Assembly: GCA_049487715.1 (NCBI GenBank)
Contig: CP150575.1
Span: forward strand, 248,001-312,000
DNA: 64,000 nt
DNA from: Pycnococcus provasolii
Lineage: Eukaryota; Chlorophyta; Pseudoscourfieldiophyceae; Pseudoscourfieldiales
Direction of reading: 5' to 3'
Shown here piece after piece: positions 56,273 to 64,000 of the stretch. Each line of letters opens with the position of its first letter. The first letter of the stretch is position 1. The position numbers were made by a program, and so were the translations under genes. Under the pieces are notes generated by a model that saw only the letters and a list, made by a program, of their open reading frames with translations, was not told the DNA's origin and did not search any database.

Positions 56273-57745
56273 ATGATGATGATGTGTATGATGATCGCAC
56301 TGCTCGCTCTCCTTTTCACATCACACACGTATGCACTTGCCACGAAGTTCCGCGGAAAGCCGTTCGCAGTCACGTCGCGACCCGTCGCGCTCCACACGGG
56401 GGAAGTCTTTAACAAGTTTGGGCATCCGCAGTACCTGCCGCGTCACGTTATCAAAGATGCCGCCAAAAAGCCGATCGCCGTTACGGGGTACAAGGCGGAT
56501 GTCGTCGAATTTGAAGATGCGACTGGCAAAAAAATAAAACAATCCGCGCCTCTGTACGACTGCTACCTGCACCACTACGGCGCGATTGTCGGGCGTATGG
56601 AAGATCTTCTGCCCTTTTACCATCAAATGAACGGAAGGCTTGGCGCGACCATGCCCATGTCGCACATTCACGCGGAATTCGAGCAGTTCGTCTCCAACAC
56701 TAAGAAGGGCAAACACAGTACTAAGAAAAAGCGTGTTGCGAGCATTGGAGGTGGATCAGGTGCGGAGGAGCGTGGTACACCGCACGTCTACCCGCCTGGA
56801 TTCGCTCAGATGGCCGATGATATTGACGCAATCATGCCGTTGATGCATCTCATCAACACCAAGGGAACCGAGACCGTTACTCCTGCCGGAAACTCTCCTC
56901 TTCTGGAGTGTCCGTGCACATCCTCGCGCCAATTCAACTACGCAAATCAAACCATTGACGGCAAACTGCCGAATATACCATTTGGACAATGCAATGCACA
57001 GATGCAGGTTGACGCGAATCCGAGCTGCGCCTTCGATACGTACATTCAAGGATACCGCTGCTGCGAGGATGGTGTATTCGTCATCCCAGGTGACGAGCAC
57101 GGAGATCTGCTCAACTCAGAAGTGAGCCACTACGGAATGAAGTTTACTTTCTTCTATGAACATGCGAAGTCCAACACGCGTGCTCTGCGCGCGCCCGTGG
57201 GATGCTGCGATGTGACTGGAAACTTGGAAAATTTTGGCAACATCGAGCATGACATCACCCCGGCGTGCGACGACACCAACGGAGACACCTGCGTGCGCAA
57301 GTTCGTCACGCGGCAGTACCTCGACATCCCTCCCAAGAGTGGCATTGGCGGATTCGGATATGGAAATGCCACCCTCACGCCGAGCGACAAGCGCGCCATC
57401 GACGCCGGTAAGAAATGGGTAGATCTTGTGTACGCGGTGGGGCATCAGCATGTAGGGGGTGATGCAGCGCACGGCATTCGACTGATCCGCGATGCGACGG
57501 ATGAGGTTTTGTGCACAAGCTTGCCAAAGTACGGCTCAGGCACAGCAGCAGGCGATGAGCGGGGATACGTCACAGGCATCAAGCCGTGCATTTTTGCAGA
57601 GCCAATTCGCATGCGCAGCGACGAAGTGGTGCGCATCGAGAGCTTCTACAACACGACTTACGAGCACTTCGGAGTCATGTCTTTATGGATCCTGCAGGTT
57701 GCGGATGTTGAAGAAACTGTCGAAGAGGTGATAACGGCGGCCTAA
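56273..57745 (+). CDS. SURNod19 family secreted protein
   Basis: 490 residues from ATG 56273 (the start has four consecutive Met codons followed by a signal peptide ending TYALA). The stress-up-regulated Nod 19 family motifs are present: PLYDCYLHHYGAIVG, ECPCTSSR, SHYGMKFTFFYEH, YAVGHQHVGGDAAHG, and LPKYGSGTAAGDERGYVTGI. Cys pairs (ECPC, GCCDV, RCCEDG) suggest disulphides in the secretory pathway. The family is known from plants (induced in nodules and stress); its biochemical role is not established. A Lys-rich insert (KKGKHSTKKKRV) interrupts the middle. The preceding retroelement debris is unrelated. Confidence 0.85.
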   Translation: MMMMCMMIALLALLFTSHTYALATKFRGKPFAVTSRPVALHTGEVFNKFGHPQYLPRHVIKDAAKKPIAVTGYKADVVEFEDATGKKIKQSAPLYDCYLHHYGAIVGRMEDLLPFYHQMNGRLGATMPMSHIHAEFEQFVSNTKKGKHSTKKKRVASIGGGSGAEERGTPHVYPPGFAQMADDIDAIMPLMHLINTKGTETVTPAGNSPLLECPCTSSRQFNYANQTIDGKLPNIPFGQCNAQMQVDANPSCAFDTYIQGYRCCEDGVFVIPGDEHGDLLNSEVSHYGMKFTFFYEHAKSNTRALRAPVGCCDVTGNLENFGNIEHDITPACDDTNGDTCVRKFVTRQYLDIPPKSGIGGFGYGNATLTPSDKRAIDAGKKWVDLVYAVGHQHVGGDAAHGIRLIRDATDEVLCTSLPKYGSGTAAGDERGYVTGIKPCIFAEPIRMRSDEVVRIESFYNTTYEHFGVMSLWILQVADVEETVEEVITAA

Positions 57746-57873
57746 GAAGCCAAAAATGTGCCAATCATAGAGTACAGAGTGGCATTGGCGATTTGTTGCG
57801 CATGAAAAAAGGAGACCATAGAGAACCACGAAAATTTGTTTTACCTATACAGGAGACGAGTAAAAAACCGAAA
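57746..57873. other. convergent spacer
   Basis: 128 bp between SURNod19 and RbcX stops. Nothing recognised. Confidence 0.5.
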
Positions 57874-58392
57874 TCAGTATGTTGAACTATCTGGAGAGTC
57901 CATCGAGCGCTGCAAATAATCCGCCTTCAGCTTGGACCCGCCTTCATCGATCCGTCGGCCAACAGCTCCACGAAGCTTGTGCCAATTGAAATCTTCGTCC
58001 ATGTATGTCCGTCGCACCTCTATTGCACGCACCGCGGCGAGTCGCAGTTCTTGGCTGTCACTCTTTAGCATCAAGCCTAGAGTCTCGTCGCCGTCGCGCA
58101 GAGGGTGTTCGTTGAGGAAGCTTCTGATGGCGTTAGACGTTAACGTCGTATTGATATCTTCTGAGCACTCGTTTCCGAATCCCTCTTCCTGTGCGATAAT
58201 GATGCGAAGTGCCGCAGCCGTCGCGATGTTCGAGAGGACATTAGCCGCGACCTCCTCGGCGCTGCGTCCCCCGAACGCGTCGGTCGGCAGGTGCTGCCCT
58301 GATCCTGATCGGCAAACACCACGGCCGCCACCACGACGCACAACAACACGCGCCACAATGCCGCGACGCACACACACACCCATGACGGGCAT
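57874..58392 (-). CDS. RBCX: RbcX-like Rubisco assembly chaperone, plastid-targeted
   Basis: 172 residues from ATG 58392 (58383 possible). The first 45 residues are Arg/Val/Gly-rich and acid-free, a chloroplast-transit-like sequence. The rest matches the four-helix RbcX fold: EEVAANVLSNIATAAALRII, then FLNEHPLRDGDETLGLML, and LAAVRAIEVRRTYMDEDFNW with the usual VR.xY..DF.W ending. RbcX clamps the Rubisco large subunit C-terminus during holoenzyme assembly. The AAxLxSxxTYxAVR consensus is recognisable though changed (Ala for Tyr-Ala), so it fits the plant/algal type II. This implies Form IB Rubisco in a green-type plastid. Confidence 0.8.
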   Translation of the reverse strand: MPVMGVCVRRGIVARVVVRRGGGRGVCRSGSGQHLPTDAFGGRSAEEVAANVLSNIATAAALRIIIAQEEGFGNECSEDINTTLTSNAIRSFLNEHPLRDGDETLGLMLKSDSQELRLAAVRAIEVRRTYMDEDFNWHKLRGAVGRRIDEGGSKLKADYLQRSMDSPDSSTY

Positions 58393-58709
58393 CACGACGG
58401 GCTCGAGAATGAATATTAAAATGGCAGATAGGAGGGGGGACCTCTCATCCAACTTTCATCAAAAAACAACATCGGAATTCTTCATTCGGGGTTTTAATTA
58501 TTGATGTTATAAGGTTAGGGGTTAGGGAAACCCATAATAGCAATAGCACGATAATAGTGTTTCCCTCCTCCAGGCTCCAACTGTCCAAGGATCAAAGGCT
58601 TCCAAGAATAGTCTAGCGTCCCGCAACAAGTTTCACATGTGTGCCTCTCCTCCCGAACGTTTTCCTTGCCAAGGCATATTTATTTATTTATTTATTTACT
58701 TAACTTGTT
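58393..58709. other. RbcX upstream region with telomere-like repeat
   Basis: Contains GGTTAGGGGTTAGGG at 58512-58526, about 120 bp before the RbcX start (CCCTAA in gene sense), and an (ATTT)n run at 58678-58700. No gene. Confidence 0.6.
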
Positions 58710-60380
58710 TTAAATCCTGTGACTGCCTGGCACGCGCTCATGTTGTTGCCTGGCGTTTTCTTGAGTTATCTCGGCGAGCGAACTCACCTTCTCGCCCATT
58801 TCTTCCACCAGCTGCGTCACGCGCTCAAGCCTCTGCTCCAGCCGAGCGAGACGAACGCTGCTGCTACCTACAGCGCTCCCGTTTCTCACCATCTTTGCGC
58901 CTGCCAGCTCCTCCTCGTCTCGCATCGTAGACACCTTCTCCTCCTCCTCGCCTGCTTTCTTCGTGCCTGCTATAAACGGCATTCCATGGTACACGGGAAC
59001 GCGAACACCCAACGCGTGGCTCGATATCAGCGCAATGTAGAAGAAGATGAACGCGAGTGCCGTCGCCACGTACGGATCATTCATCCTGGCCCTTTTGTAC
59101 GTTTCGCCCGCAACCCTCGATCCGACAGAGGTGATCGACAGGCCGCCAAAGTATTTCGCAACGAGCCTCGACTCCACCTCGCCGCCTTTGAGAGAGAGGA
59201 AGGCGTGATTCAACATCTCGCGCATGCGGTAGTGCCGCTCGACTGCGGCGAGGTCGTCCTGGTTCACGTTACCCGTCGATACGTCTTTCGACGGCTTTGC
59301 GAGGTGCGGAAATCCTGGCCCAAAAGGCCCGTCGGTGGTAGATCGCCACGGCATATGCATACTCACCATGCGCTGATCCGTCTCTTGCATCCACAGCTCG
59401 AGCACCGGCCAGTCGTACGCAACCGCGTCTGTGATGCCATTCTCAAAGTCTGCAAACATCTGCGCGCGACTGGGCGCAGCCTTAACCACCGCACCCCACG
59501 ACGAGCACATGTCGATCCAAGGGCTCCCCTCGGTGGTGCCGCACGTCGTTCCAGACATACTGCCCGGCCCGACGATGCCACCCGTCGCCTCGGCACTGCG
59601 GCTGGCTGTCATGCGGCTGAGAACGTCGGCGCTGAACATCGCCATGATGACAAGGCCAATACCCATCCAGAGGCTCGCAACGAAGCGTCCACGTCGAGTC
59701 TGCGGCACAATGTCGCCGTACCCCGTCGTTGTCACGGTCACGATGATAAACCACAGCGCTGTGGTGATACCGCCAACGTAGTCATCTGTGGTGAAGATTG
59801 AGTCGGCGTTGTCCGTGTCACCTGTGCACTCGGCGAAGTAAATAAGGTTAGCAAAGATGAGGCTGGCTATGCAGAGCGCGCAGAGCGTGGTGGCTGTCGA
59901 TTCGGACGTGAAGACATTCCACATGTGCTCGCTCATCGGAATTTCTTTCGGTCTTTTCGTCAGCAGACCGGTTCCGGCTGGAAAGTGTGCCTCGCCAAAG
60001 TCAGTCAGCAGCTTTTCACGCTTTGGCGTGATGGTGATGCCCGCAATGGCGAAGTTGTAATCTCCGGTGTGCAGCACCTTCAGGATGTTGTCTCCTCCTG
60101 AGACGTTCGCGAAGATGTGGTACTCGCACTCGAACGGCGTCTTGAAGGAATCTTGTATGATGGACTGTGCTTCCTTCATAAGTTCCACGGTGTACCCTTC
60201 TCCTCCTTTTATGACGAACGGGCTGTACACGTTCATGGCGACTTGGTAAGGTTTCTCCTGCGAGCCGTCAGCGACGTACGCCTTATTTCTGAGCTTGACC
60301 GCGTCGGCGTCGTTGTCGGCGGTGGACGTGTTGCTGTGCGACGCGTGAATAACCTGCGCTTGAAACACGAACACGAGCAA
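58710..60380 (-). CDS. GluR0-like ligand-gated channel with K+ selectivity filter
   Basis: The 556-codon frame has no early ATG, so the 5' end is unresolved (an upstream exon is likely). The layout is that of the bacterial glutamate receptor GluR0. S1 ligand lobe: YQVAMNVYSPFVIKGGEGYTV to FAIAGITITPKREKLLTDFG. Membrane helix: LCALCIASLIFANLIYF. Pore loop: ALWFIIVTVTTTGYGDIVPQ with a perfect TTTGYGD potassium filter. Second helix: LWMGIGLVIMAMFSADVL. S2 lobe follows, with an FADFENGITDAVAYDWPV segment, and a third helix (ATALAFIFFYIALISS). A C-terminal coiled coil with Leu/Glu/Arg heptads (RLARLEQRLERVTQLVEEMGEK) may set tetramers. A hydrophobic stretch near 60370 may be a signal peptide. Confidence 0.8.
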   Translation of the reverse strand: MLVFVFQAQVIHASHSNTSTADNDADAVKLRNKAYVADGSQEKPYQVAMNVYSPFVIKGGEGYTVELMKEAQSIIQDSFKTPFECEYHIFANVSGGDNILKVLHTGDYNFAIAGITITPKREKLLTDFGEAHFPAGTGLLTKRPKEIPMSEHMWNVFTSESTATTLCALCIASLIFANLIYFAECTGDTDNADSIFTTDDYVGGITTALWFIIVTVTTTGYGDIVPQTRRGRFVASLWMGIGLVIMAMFSADVLSRMTASRSAEATGGIVGPGSMSGTTCGTTEGSPWIDMCSSWGAVVKAAPSRAQMFADFENGITDAVAYDWPVLELWMQETDQRMVSMHMPWRSTTDGPFGPGFPHLAKPSKDVSTGNVNQDDLAAVERHYRMREMLNHAFLSLKGGEVESRLVAKYFGGLSITSVGSRVAGETYKRARMNDPYVATALAFIFFYIALISSHALGVRVPVYHGMPFIAGTKKAGEEEEKVSTMRDEEELAGAKMVRNGSAVGSSSVRLARLEQRLERVTQLVEEMGEKVSSLAEITQENARQQHERVPGSHRI

Positions 60381-60824
60381 GTGCCACCAGCAAGGCCGTA
60401 GACCTGAGCGAGCCGGGTTGCCGCAAGATACATGCAGTGGCCGGGTTGACCTTGAGCGGTGCGGCCATCACCACCGCGGGTACCCAAGTACTTGCGTGGA
60501 TAATGCTTGACAAGCCAAAGTCGATTCTATTCGCGAGATAATATCTATTAGCTAACCTTAATATCTATCCCAAACGATTAACGAGGAGGATGCGTTGATG
60601 GGATGGCGTGAGAATGCACACTTCGTTGATCGCATACGCTCCTTGCCTACGATAATAAACATTTGAGCTACCTTAGCTATGGGCAAGTCGTACTTCGGCG
60701 GAGGTCTTCATCGGTCGGGATGATGTATGTGTGTGATGACACAATATCACGTTAACTATGTAGTTGGTAGTGGTTGAGCCTATTCTTACTTTCCCTTTGG
60801 TCTTTGGAGCTCATCATTTTGAAA
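60381..60824. other. divergent upstream region of channel and PI3K genes
   Basis: No gene is recognised, apart from a possible missing first exon of the channel gene on the minus strand (Ala/Leu-rich frame at 60400-60513). Elements are AT-rich. Confidence 0.4.
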
Positions 60825-63800
60825 ATGTCTCGTGTGTCTTCTATGGAGCGTCAGATGACGAGCAGCGTCACATGGAGCTCGTCGTCGGCGTCGGCGTCGG
60901 CGTCGACGGCCACCACGTCAATCTCAACGTCAGTCTCACCTTCGCAGTCTCAGGGTTTGGCCGGGTTCTCGGGCAGGGTTGTTCGGGTCATACACGAAGG
61001 CCAGCTGCGCAAACTGTCGCGCAAGGCCTTCATGGGAGTGACCTCGTTGTGGCAAACGAGGTGGTTCGTACTGCGGCCCGGTGCGGGACACGGTGAGCAC
61101 GCGTACCTCTCCTACCACAAAGACCCAAGGCGGGCGCACCTCGAGGAGGGCAAGTGCATACGACTCGCATCCGTGACGTCCGTGCGACTTTCGGGCTCGA
61201 ACAGGGCGCGCATCGAGCTCGTAAGCGAGCAGAGAAGCTCCAAGGACGAAAGCCGCATTTACATGCTCGAGGCGAATAGCCAAAGCGATGCGGAGGTGTG
61301 GCTCGACAAAATTCTGGACACAGACCGCCTGCGCTGGGACGCGTCGCAGGAGCAGCGCAAAAAGCACATGAGCAAGGGACTGATTCCAGCCGCGTTTCGC
61401 TTCAGCAACGGCGGTGTCGTCCGCTTAGACTGTTCTAGTGAGTGGGATGCGACGCTCATCATCACCAGGTGCCTCGAGAAGGCGCGACAGCTCAAGCTCG
61501 TCGCAGCCGCCGCGGCCGGCGACGCGGACGCAGTCGCGAAGGTGAGAGCCGTGAGGTGGCGGGAGACATTCAAGAGCGACCTGAAGACGCTACTCGGCAG
61601 CGCGTCGAACGCTTCCGTGCTGTCGCCACAGGGTGCCACCGCCGAGGCGGACTTCATGCATGCGGCGAGACCGTATCGCCTGTCGCGGCATATCGCTGCG
61701 CTTGGATGGCGCGCGCTGCGAGATGTCGAGCTCGTGGCGATGTGCCGCTTCTGTAGCGAAGACAGCGCGGATGTGCCCGTGCCGTTCCATCCCAACGATC
61801 GATGTATGTACGTGATGCAGCACCTCATGAAGCTGTTTGACAAGAAGCGCAGGCTCAGCTCTGCGTCGGTCACCTCTGAAGGCGGCACCGTGCACGGCGT
61901 GAAGCTTACCGCGATGGGTGCGTCAAGGGAAGTGTGCTGGCTGCAGGTGACCAAGGAAAGCGGCATCGGCAGTCATCTTGGCGACTACATACTCGTGCAT
62001 GACGCGGTGCGTCAAGGTATTCGCATTTGCCTCGAACTTTCAGACAGTGAAGTCGATCTCGGTGAGTCTGGCGGCGGTGACGATAACGTTACAGTCGAAG
62101 GCGCGCCTGAGCTGTTTCTCGACATCGTGGCACAAAAGAAGGCTGCCCCACGTGACGACGGACGCCGTGTTCCAATGTACTGCTCAAATGAAGCAGTCGG
62201 CGGCCCGGAAGACGGCGAAGGCTCGTCGAAGACAGCAGCATGGCACGAGTGGACGTGCGCCAGCCTGTGGGACTACTCAGACATGCCGTTCCGCGCGGCG
62301 GTGGGCGAGGGCTTTCAAGTAACCTCCGCAGAGAATCACGACGGTGCTAGGCTCTATGTGGAGGTTGGACTCTACTTCGGCGGCGAGCCGTTGGCGGGTA
62401 TTACCGCGGATGGCGTGTGCACCGCTCAGACGCGCATTGTTCCCGCATCGCAGTATCCAAGCTGGAACGAGTGGCTCGACTTTGACATCGTGCTCGCGAA
62501 CCTTCCTCGCGAGACGGAGCTGCGCGCCTGCATTTACGCGATTCAAGCTACCGCCGCCGCCGGCGGCGATCGGACGCCGACAGACTATCGCTCTCCAACC
62601 ACAGTTTCAACAAAGGGCGGCACTGCGCCCGCCGTGCTCGGCAAGGCGAGCTGCCTGCTCATGGACTTTGAAGGTCTGCTCCGCCAGGGTGTGAACCGCC
62701 TTGCCCTATGGAACGAGGATGGAGATGCAACGCTGGGTTACCTTTTCCTCACGCTTGACACGTACCCACTGCAGATTGTGTTCCCGACGGCGGAAATGAA
62801 GGCAACTCTTCACGGTATATCCGCACCCGCGCCACTTGCGCTCGACTCGGCGAGCAGCAATTCTGGCACTCCCGCGGGCAGTCGCACGTCGACGGGAACG
62901 GACGCGAACATGCTTCACGCGGCAGCCGCGGCGGTACAATCGGCAAGTAAGATTCTGAGCAATGAGATTGACGGCAAATCGGATGCTGAAAGTGGCATCA
63001 GCGGCGAGACGGGCGGGATCGCGATTGGGACAAATGGCCGTGGCAACGGCCTGCATCCAGCCGGAGATGCGGCTGATGGCACTCATATGTCCCCTTTGTC
63101 GCAATCTCCCACCACGCCTCCGCCAACTCCACCGCCGGGATTCAAGTCACGCTCAGCCACAGGGGCAGCGCATCGCACGTCAACAACGCGTACTAGCGCT
63201 ATTGGCATGCCGGGCATTCCCGTGTCTCCGGAGGAACAGCTCGAGCGCATCATTCGCGCGGACCCACTCACGATCCCTGATCGCAGCGAGCAGGCATTGC
63301 TTTGGCAGAAGAAAATTTCGCTGCGCAAGAAGCCTCACGCGCTTCCCAAGGTACTTCTTTCTGTCCCATGGCACAATCGCTTTGCGGTTGTGTCAATGCA
63401 TCAGCTGCTGGACGAGTGGCAGCCGCTCTCTCCCACGGCGGCGCTCGAGCTGTTCGGAGAGCGCTTCGCGGATGCGTGCATTCGCGATTACGCGGTGCGC
63501 TGCCTTCAGGACATGAGCGACGAAGACCTCGCGGAGTACATCCTGCAGCTCGTCCAGGTGATCAAAGCGGAGCCGTACCACACGAGCGCAATTGCGCACT
63601 TTCTGCTCAAGCGTGCTCTGATCAACCCCGCGGTGATTGGCCACCGCCTCTTCTGGAACCTACGAGCCGAACTCGAGAACTCGGCGGTGCGTGAGCGCTA
63701 CGGCGTAATCCTTCGCGTTTTCCTTCGCCTGTGCGGGTCATACCGTGCCGAACTGCTCGACCAGGCTCAAGCTGTGAGCGAGATGGAGAGCGTTGCGAAC

Positions 63801-64000
63801 GCCATCAAGAGCATCAAGGGTGCGGACGTTCGTCTGGCGGAACTTCGTCGGCTGCTGCAGCACGTGAACCTCAAGCCGTCGTTCCGTCTGCCTCTGGATC
63901 CGTCCATCACGGTGACGAAACTTCGCGCTCAGAAATGCAAGTACATGGATTCGAAGAAGCTGCCGCTTTGGCTCGTGTTCGACAAGGCGCACGCGAATCC
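60825..64000 (+). CDS. class I/II-type phosphoinositide 3-kinase with N-terminal PH domain (3' end beyond window)
   Basis: A continuous open frame from ATG 60825 to the window end, about 1,058 codons, with no stop. After a Ser/Thr-rich head comes a PH domain (about residues 40-170: IHEGQLRKLSRK, WFVL, YLSYHKDP and DAEVWLDKIL). Then comes a large middle region and a C2 domain (about 480-655: LWDYSDMPFRAAV, YVEVGLYFGGEPL, YPSWNEWLDFDI, LPRETELRACIYAI). A PIK helical domain follows (about 800-1025: LTIPDRSEQALLW, VLLSVPWHNR, AVRCLQ, EYILQLVQVIKAEPYH, FLLKRAL). The last residues (CKYMDSKKLPLWLVF) are the kinase N-lobe lead-in. IGHRLFWNLRAEL favours class I/II over class III Vps34. The catalytic loop lies outside the window. 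Confidence 0.85.
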   Translation, partial: MSRVSSMERQMTSSVTWSSSSASASASTATTSISTSVSPSQSQGLAGFSGRVVRVIHEGQLRKLSRKAFMGVTSLWQTRWFVLRPGAGHGEHAYLSYHKDPRRAHLEEGKCIRLASVTSVRLSGSNRARIELVSEQRSSKDESRIYMLEANSQSDAEVWLDKILDTDRLRWDASQEQRKKHMSKGLIPAAFRFSNGGVVRLDCSSEWDATLIITRCLEKARQLKLVAAAAAGDADAVAKVRAVRWRETFKSDLKTLLGSASNASVLSPQGATAEADFMHAARPYRLSRHIAALGWRALRDVELVAMCRFCSEDSADVPVPFHPNDRCMYVMQHLMKLFDKKRRLSSASVTSEGGTVHGVKLTAMGASREVCWLQVTKESGIGSHLGDYILVHDAVRQGIRICLELSDSEVDLGESGGGDDNVTVEGAPELFLDIVAQKKAAPRDDGRRVPMYCSNEAVGGPEDGEGSSKTAAWHEWTCASLWDYSDMPFRAAVGEGFQVTSAENHDGARLYVEVGLYFGGEPLAGITADGVCTAQTRIVPASQYPSWNEWLDFDIVLANLPRETELRACIYAIQATAAAGGDRTPTDYRSPTTVSTKGGTAPAVLGKASCLLMDFEGLLRQGVNRLALWNEDGDATLGYLFLTLDTYPLQIVFPTAEMKATLHGISAPAPLALDSASSNSGTPAGSRTSTGTDANMLHAAAAAVQSASKILSNEIDGKSDAESGISGETGGIAIGTNGRGNGLHPAGDAADGTHMSPLSQSPTTPPPTPPPGFKSRSATGAAHRTSTTRTSAIGMPGIPVSPEEQLERIIRADPLTIPDRSEQALLWQKKISLRKKPHALPKVLLSVPWHNRFAVVSMHQLLDEWQPLSPTAALELFGERFADACIRDYAVRCLQDMSDEDLAEYILQLVQVIKAEPYHTSAIAHFLLKRALINPAVIGHRLFWNLRAELENSAVRERYGVILRVFLRLCGSYRAELLDQAQAVSEMESVANAIKSIKGADVRLAELRRLLQHVNLKPSFRLPLDPSITVTKLRAQKCKYMDSKKLPLWLVFDKAHAN

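Overview
This window is nuclear DNA from a compact, gene-dense eukaryotic genome, most likely a unicellular green alga of prasinophyte grade. The species cannot be named from sequence alone. Evidence for the green lineage is an RbcX-type Rubisco chaperone, an OCP3-like plastid homeodomain protein, a SURNod19 family protein, and frequent TGTAA motifs shortly after stop codons, the polyadenylation signal typical of green algae. Introns are rare. Two are well supported (in SAR1 and the OCP3-like gene), and both have GTRCGT donors. No rRNA, tRNA or CRISPR was recognised.

Layout. 1-14 kb: Neverland/DAF-36-like Rieske oxygenase (-), an EF-hand/TIR-like/TPR protein broken by one in-frame TAG (+), an NPPF-motif methyltransferase (-), SNAPC3 (+), a DOMON membrane protein (-), an ArfGAP (+), an RraA-like aldolase (-) and a seven-blade RCC1-like protein (+). 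14-30 kb: a large wybutosine-pathway fusion TYW3-TYW2-TYW5 (-), an orphan region, SAR1 (-), a protein with DFWH repeats (+), a captured sugar-dehydrogenase fragment, a GH31 glycosidase (-), a gag-like retroelement remnant (-) and an ACT-plus-class-III-cyclase protein (+). 30-45 kb: an uncharacterised protein (+), ABHD14-like hydrolase (-), DUF4864-like plastid protein (+), OCP3-like protein (+), MSH4 (+), a double sulfotransferase (-) and a membrane-anchored FAD monooxygenase (+). 45-64 kb: RNA polymerase III largest subunit (+), a tyrosine-rich secreted protein (-), a second gag-like remnant (+), a SAM methyltransferase (+), phosphoglycerate dehydrogenase (-), Ty3/Gypsy-like debris, SURNod19 (+), RbcX (-), a glutamate-receptor-like channel with a potassium-channel filter (-) and a class I/II-type PI3-kinase that runs off the right edge (+).

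The genes are not an operon. They cover Pol III transcription (SNAPC3, RPC1), vesicle traffic (SAR1, ArfGAP), tRNA modification, meiosis (MSH4), plastid function (RbcX, OCP3-like) and signalling (cyclase, channel, PI3K). Two themes recur. Interstitial telomere-like (CCCTAA)n blocks lie next to gene 5' ends and are essentially absent from tail-to-tail gaps. Unusual domain fusions are common; the most notable are TYW3-TYW2-TYW5, EF-hand/TIR-like/TPR, ACT/cyclase and the GluR0-like channel. Retroelement remnants and a gene fragment flanked by 42-bp direct repeats mark the more dynamic spots.
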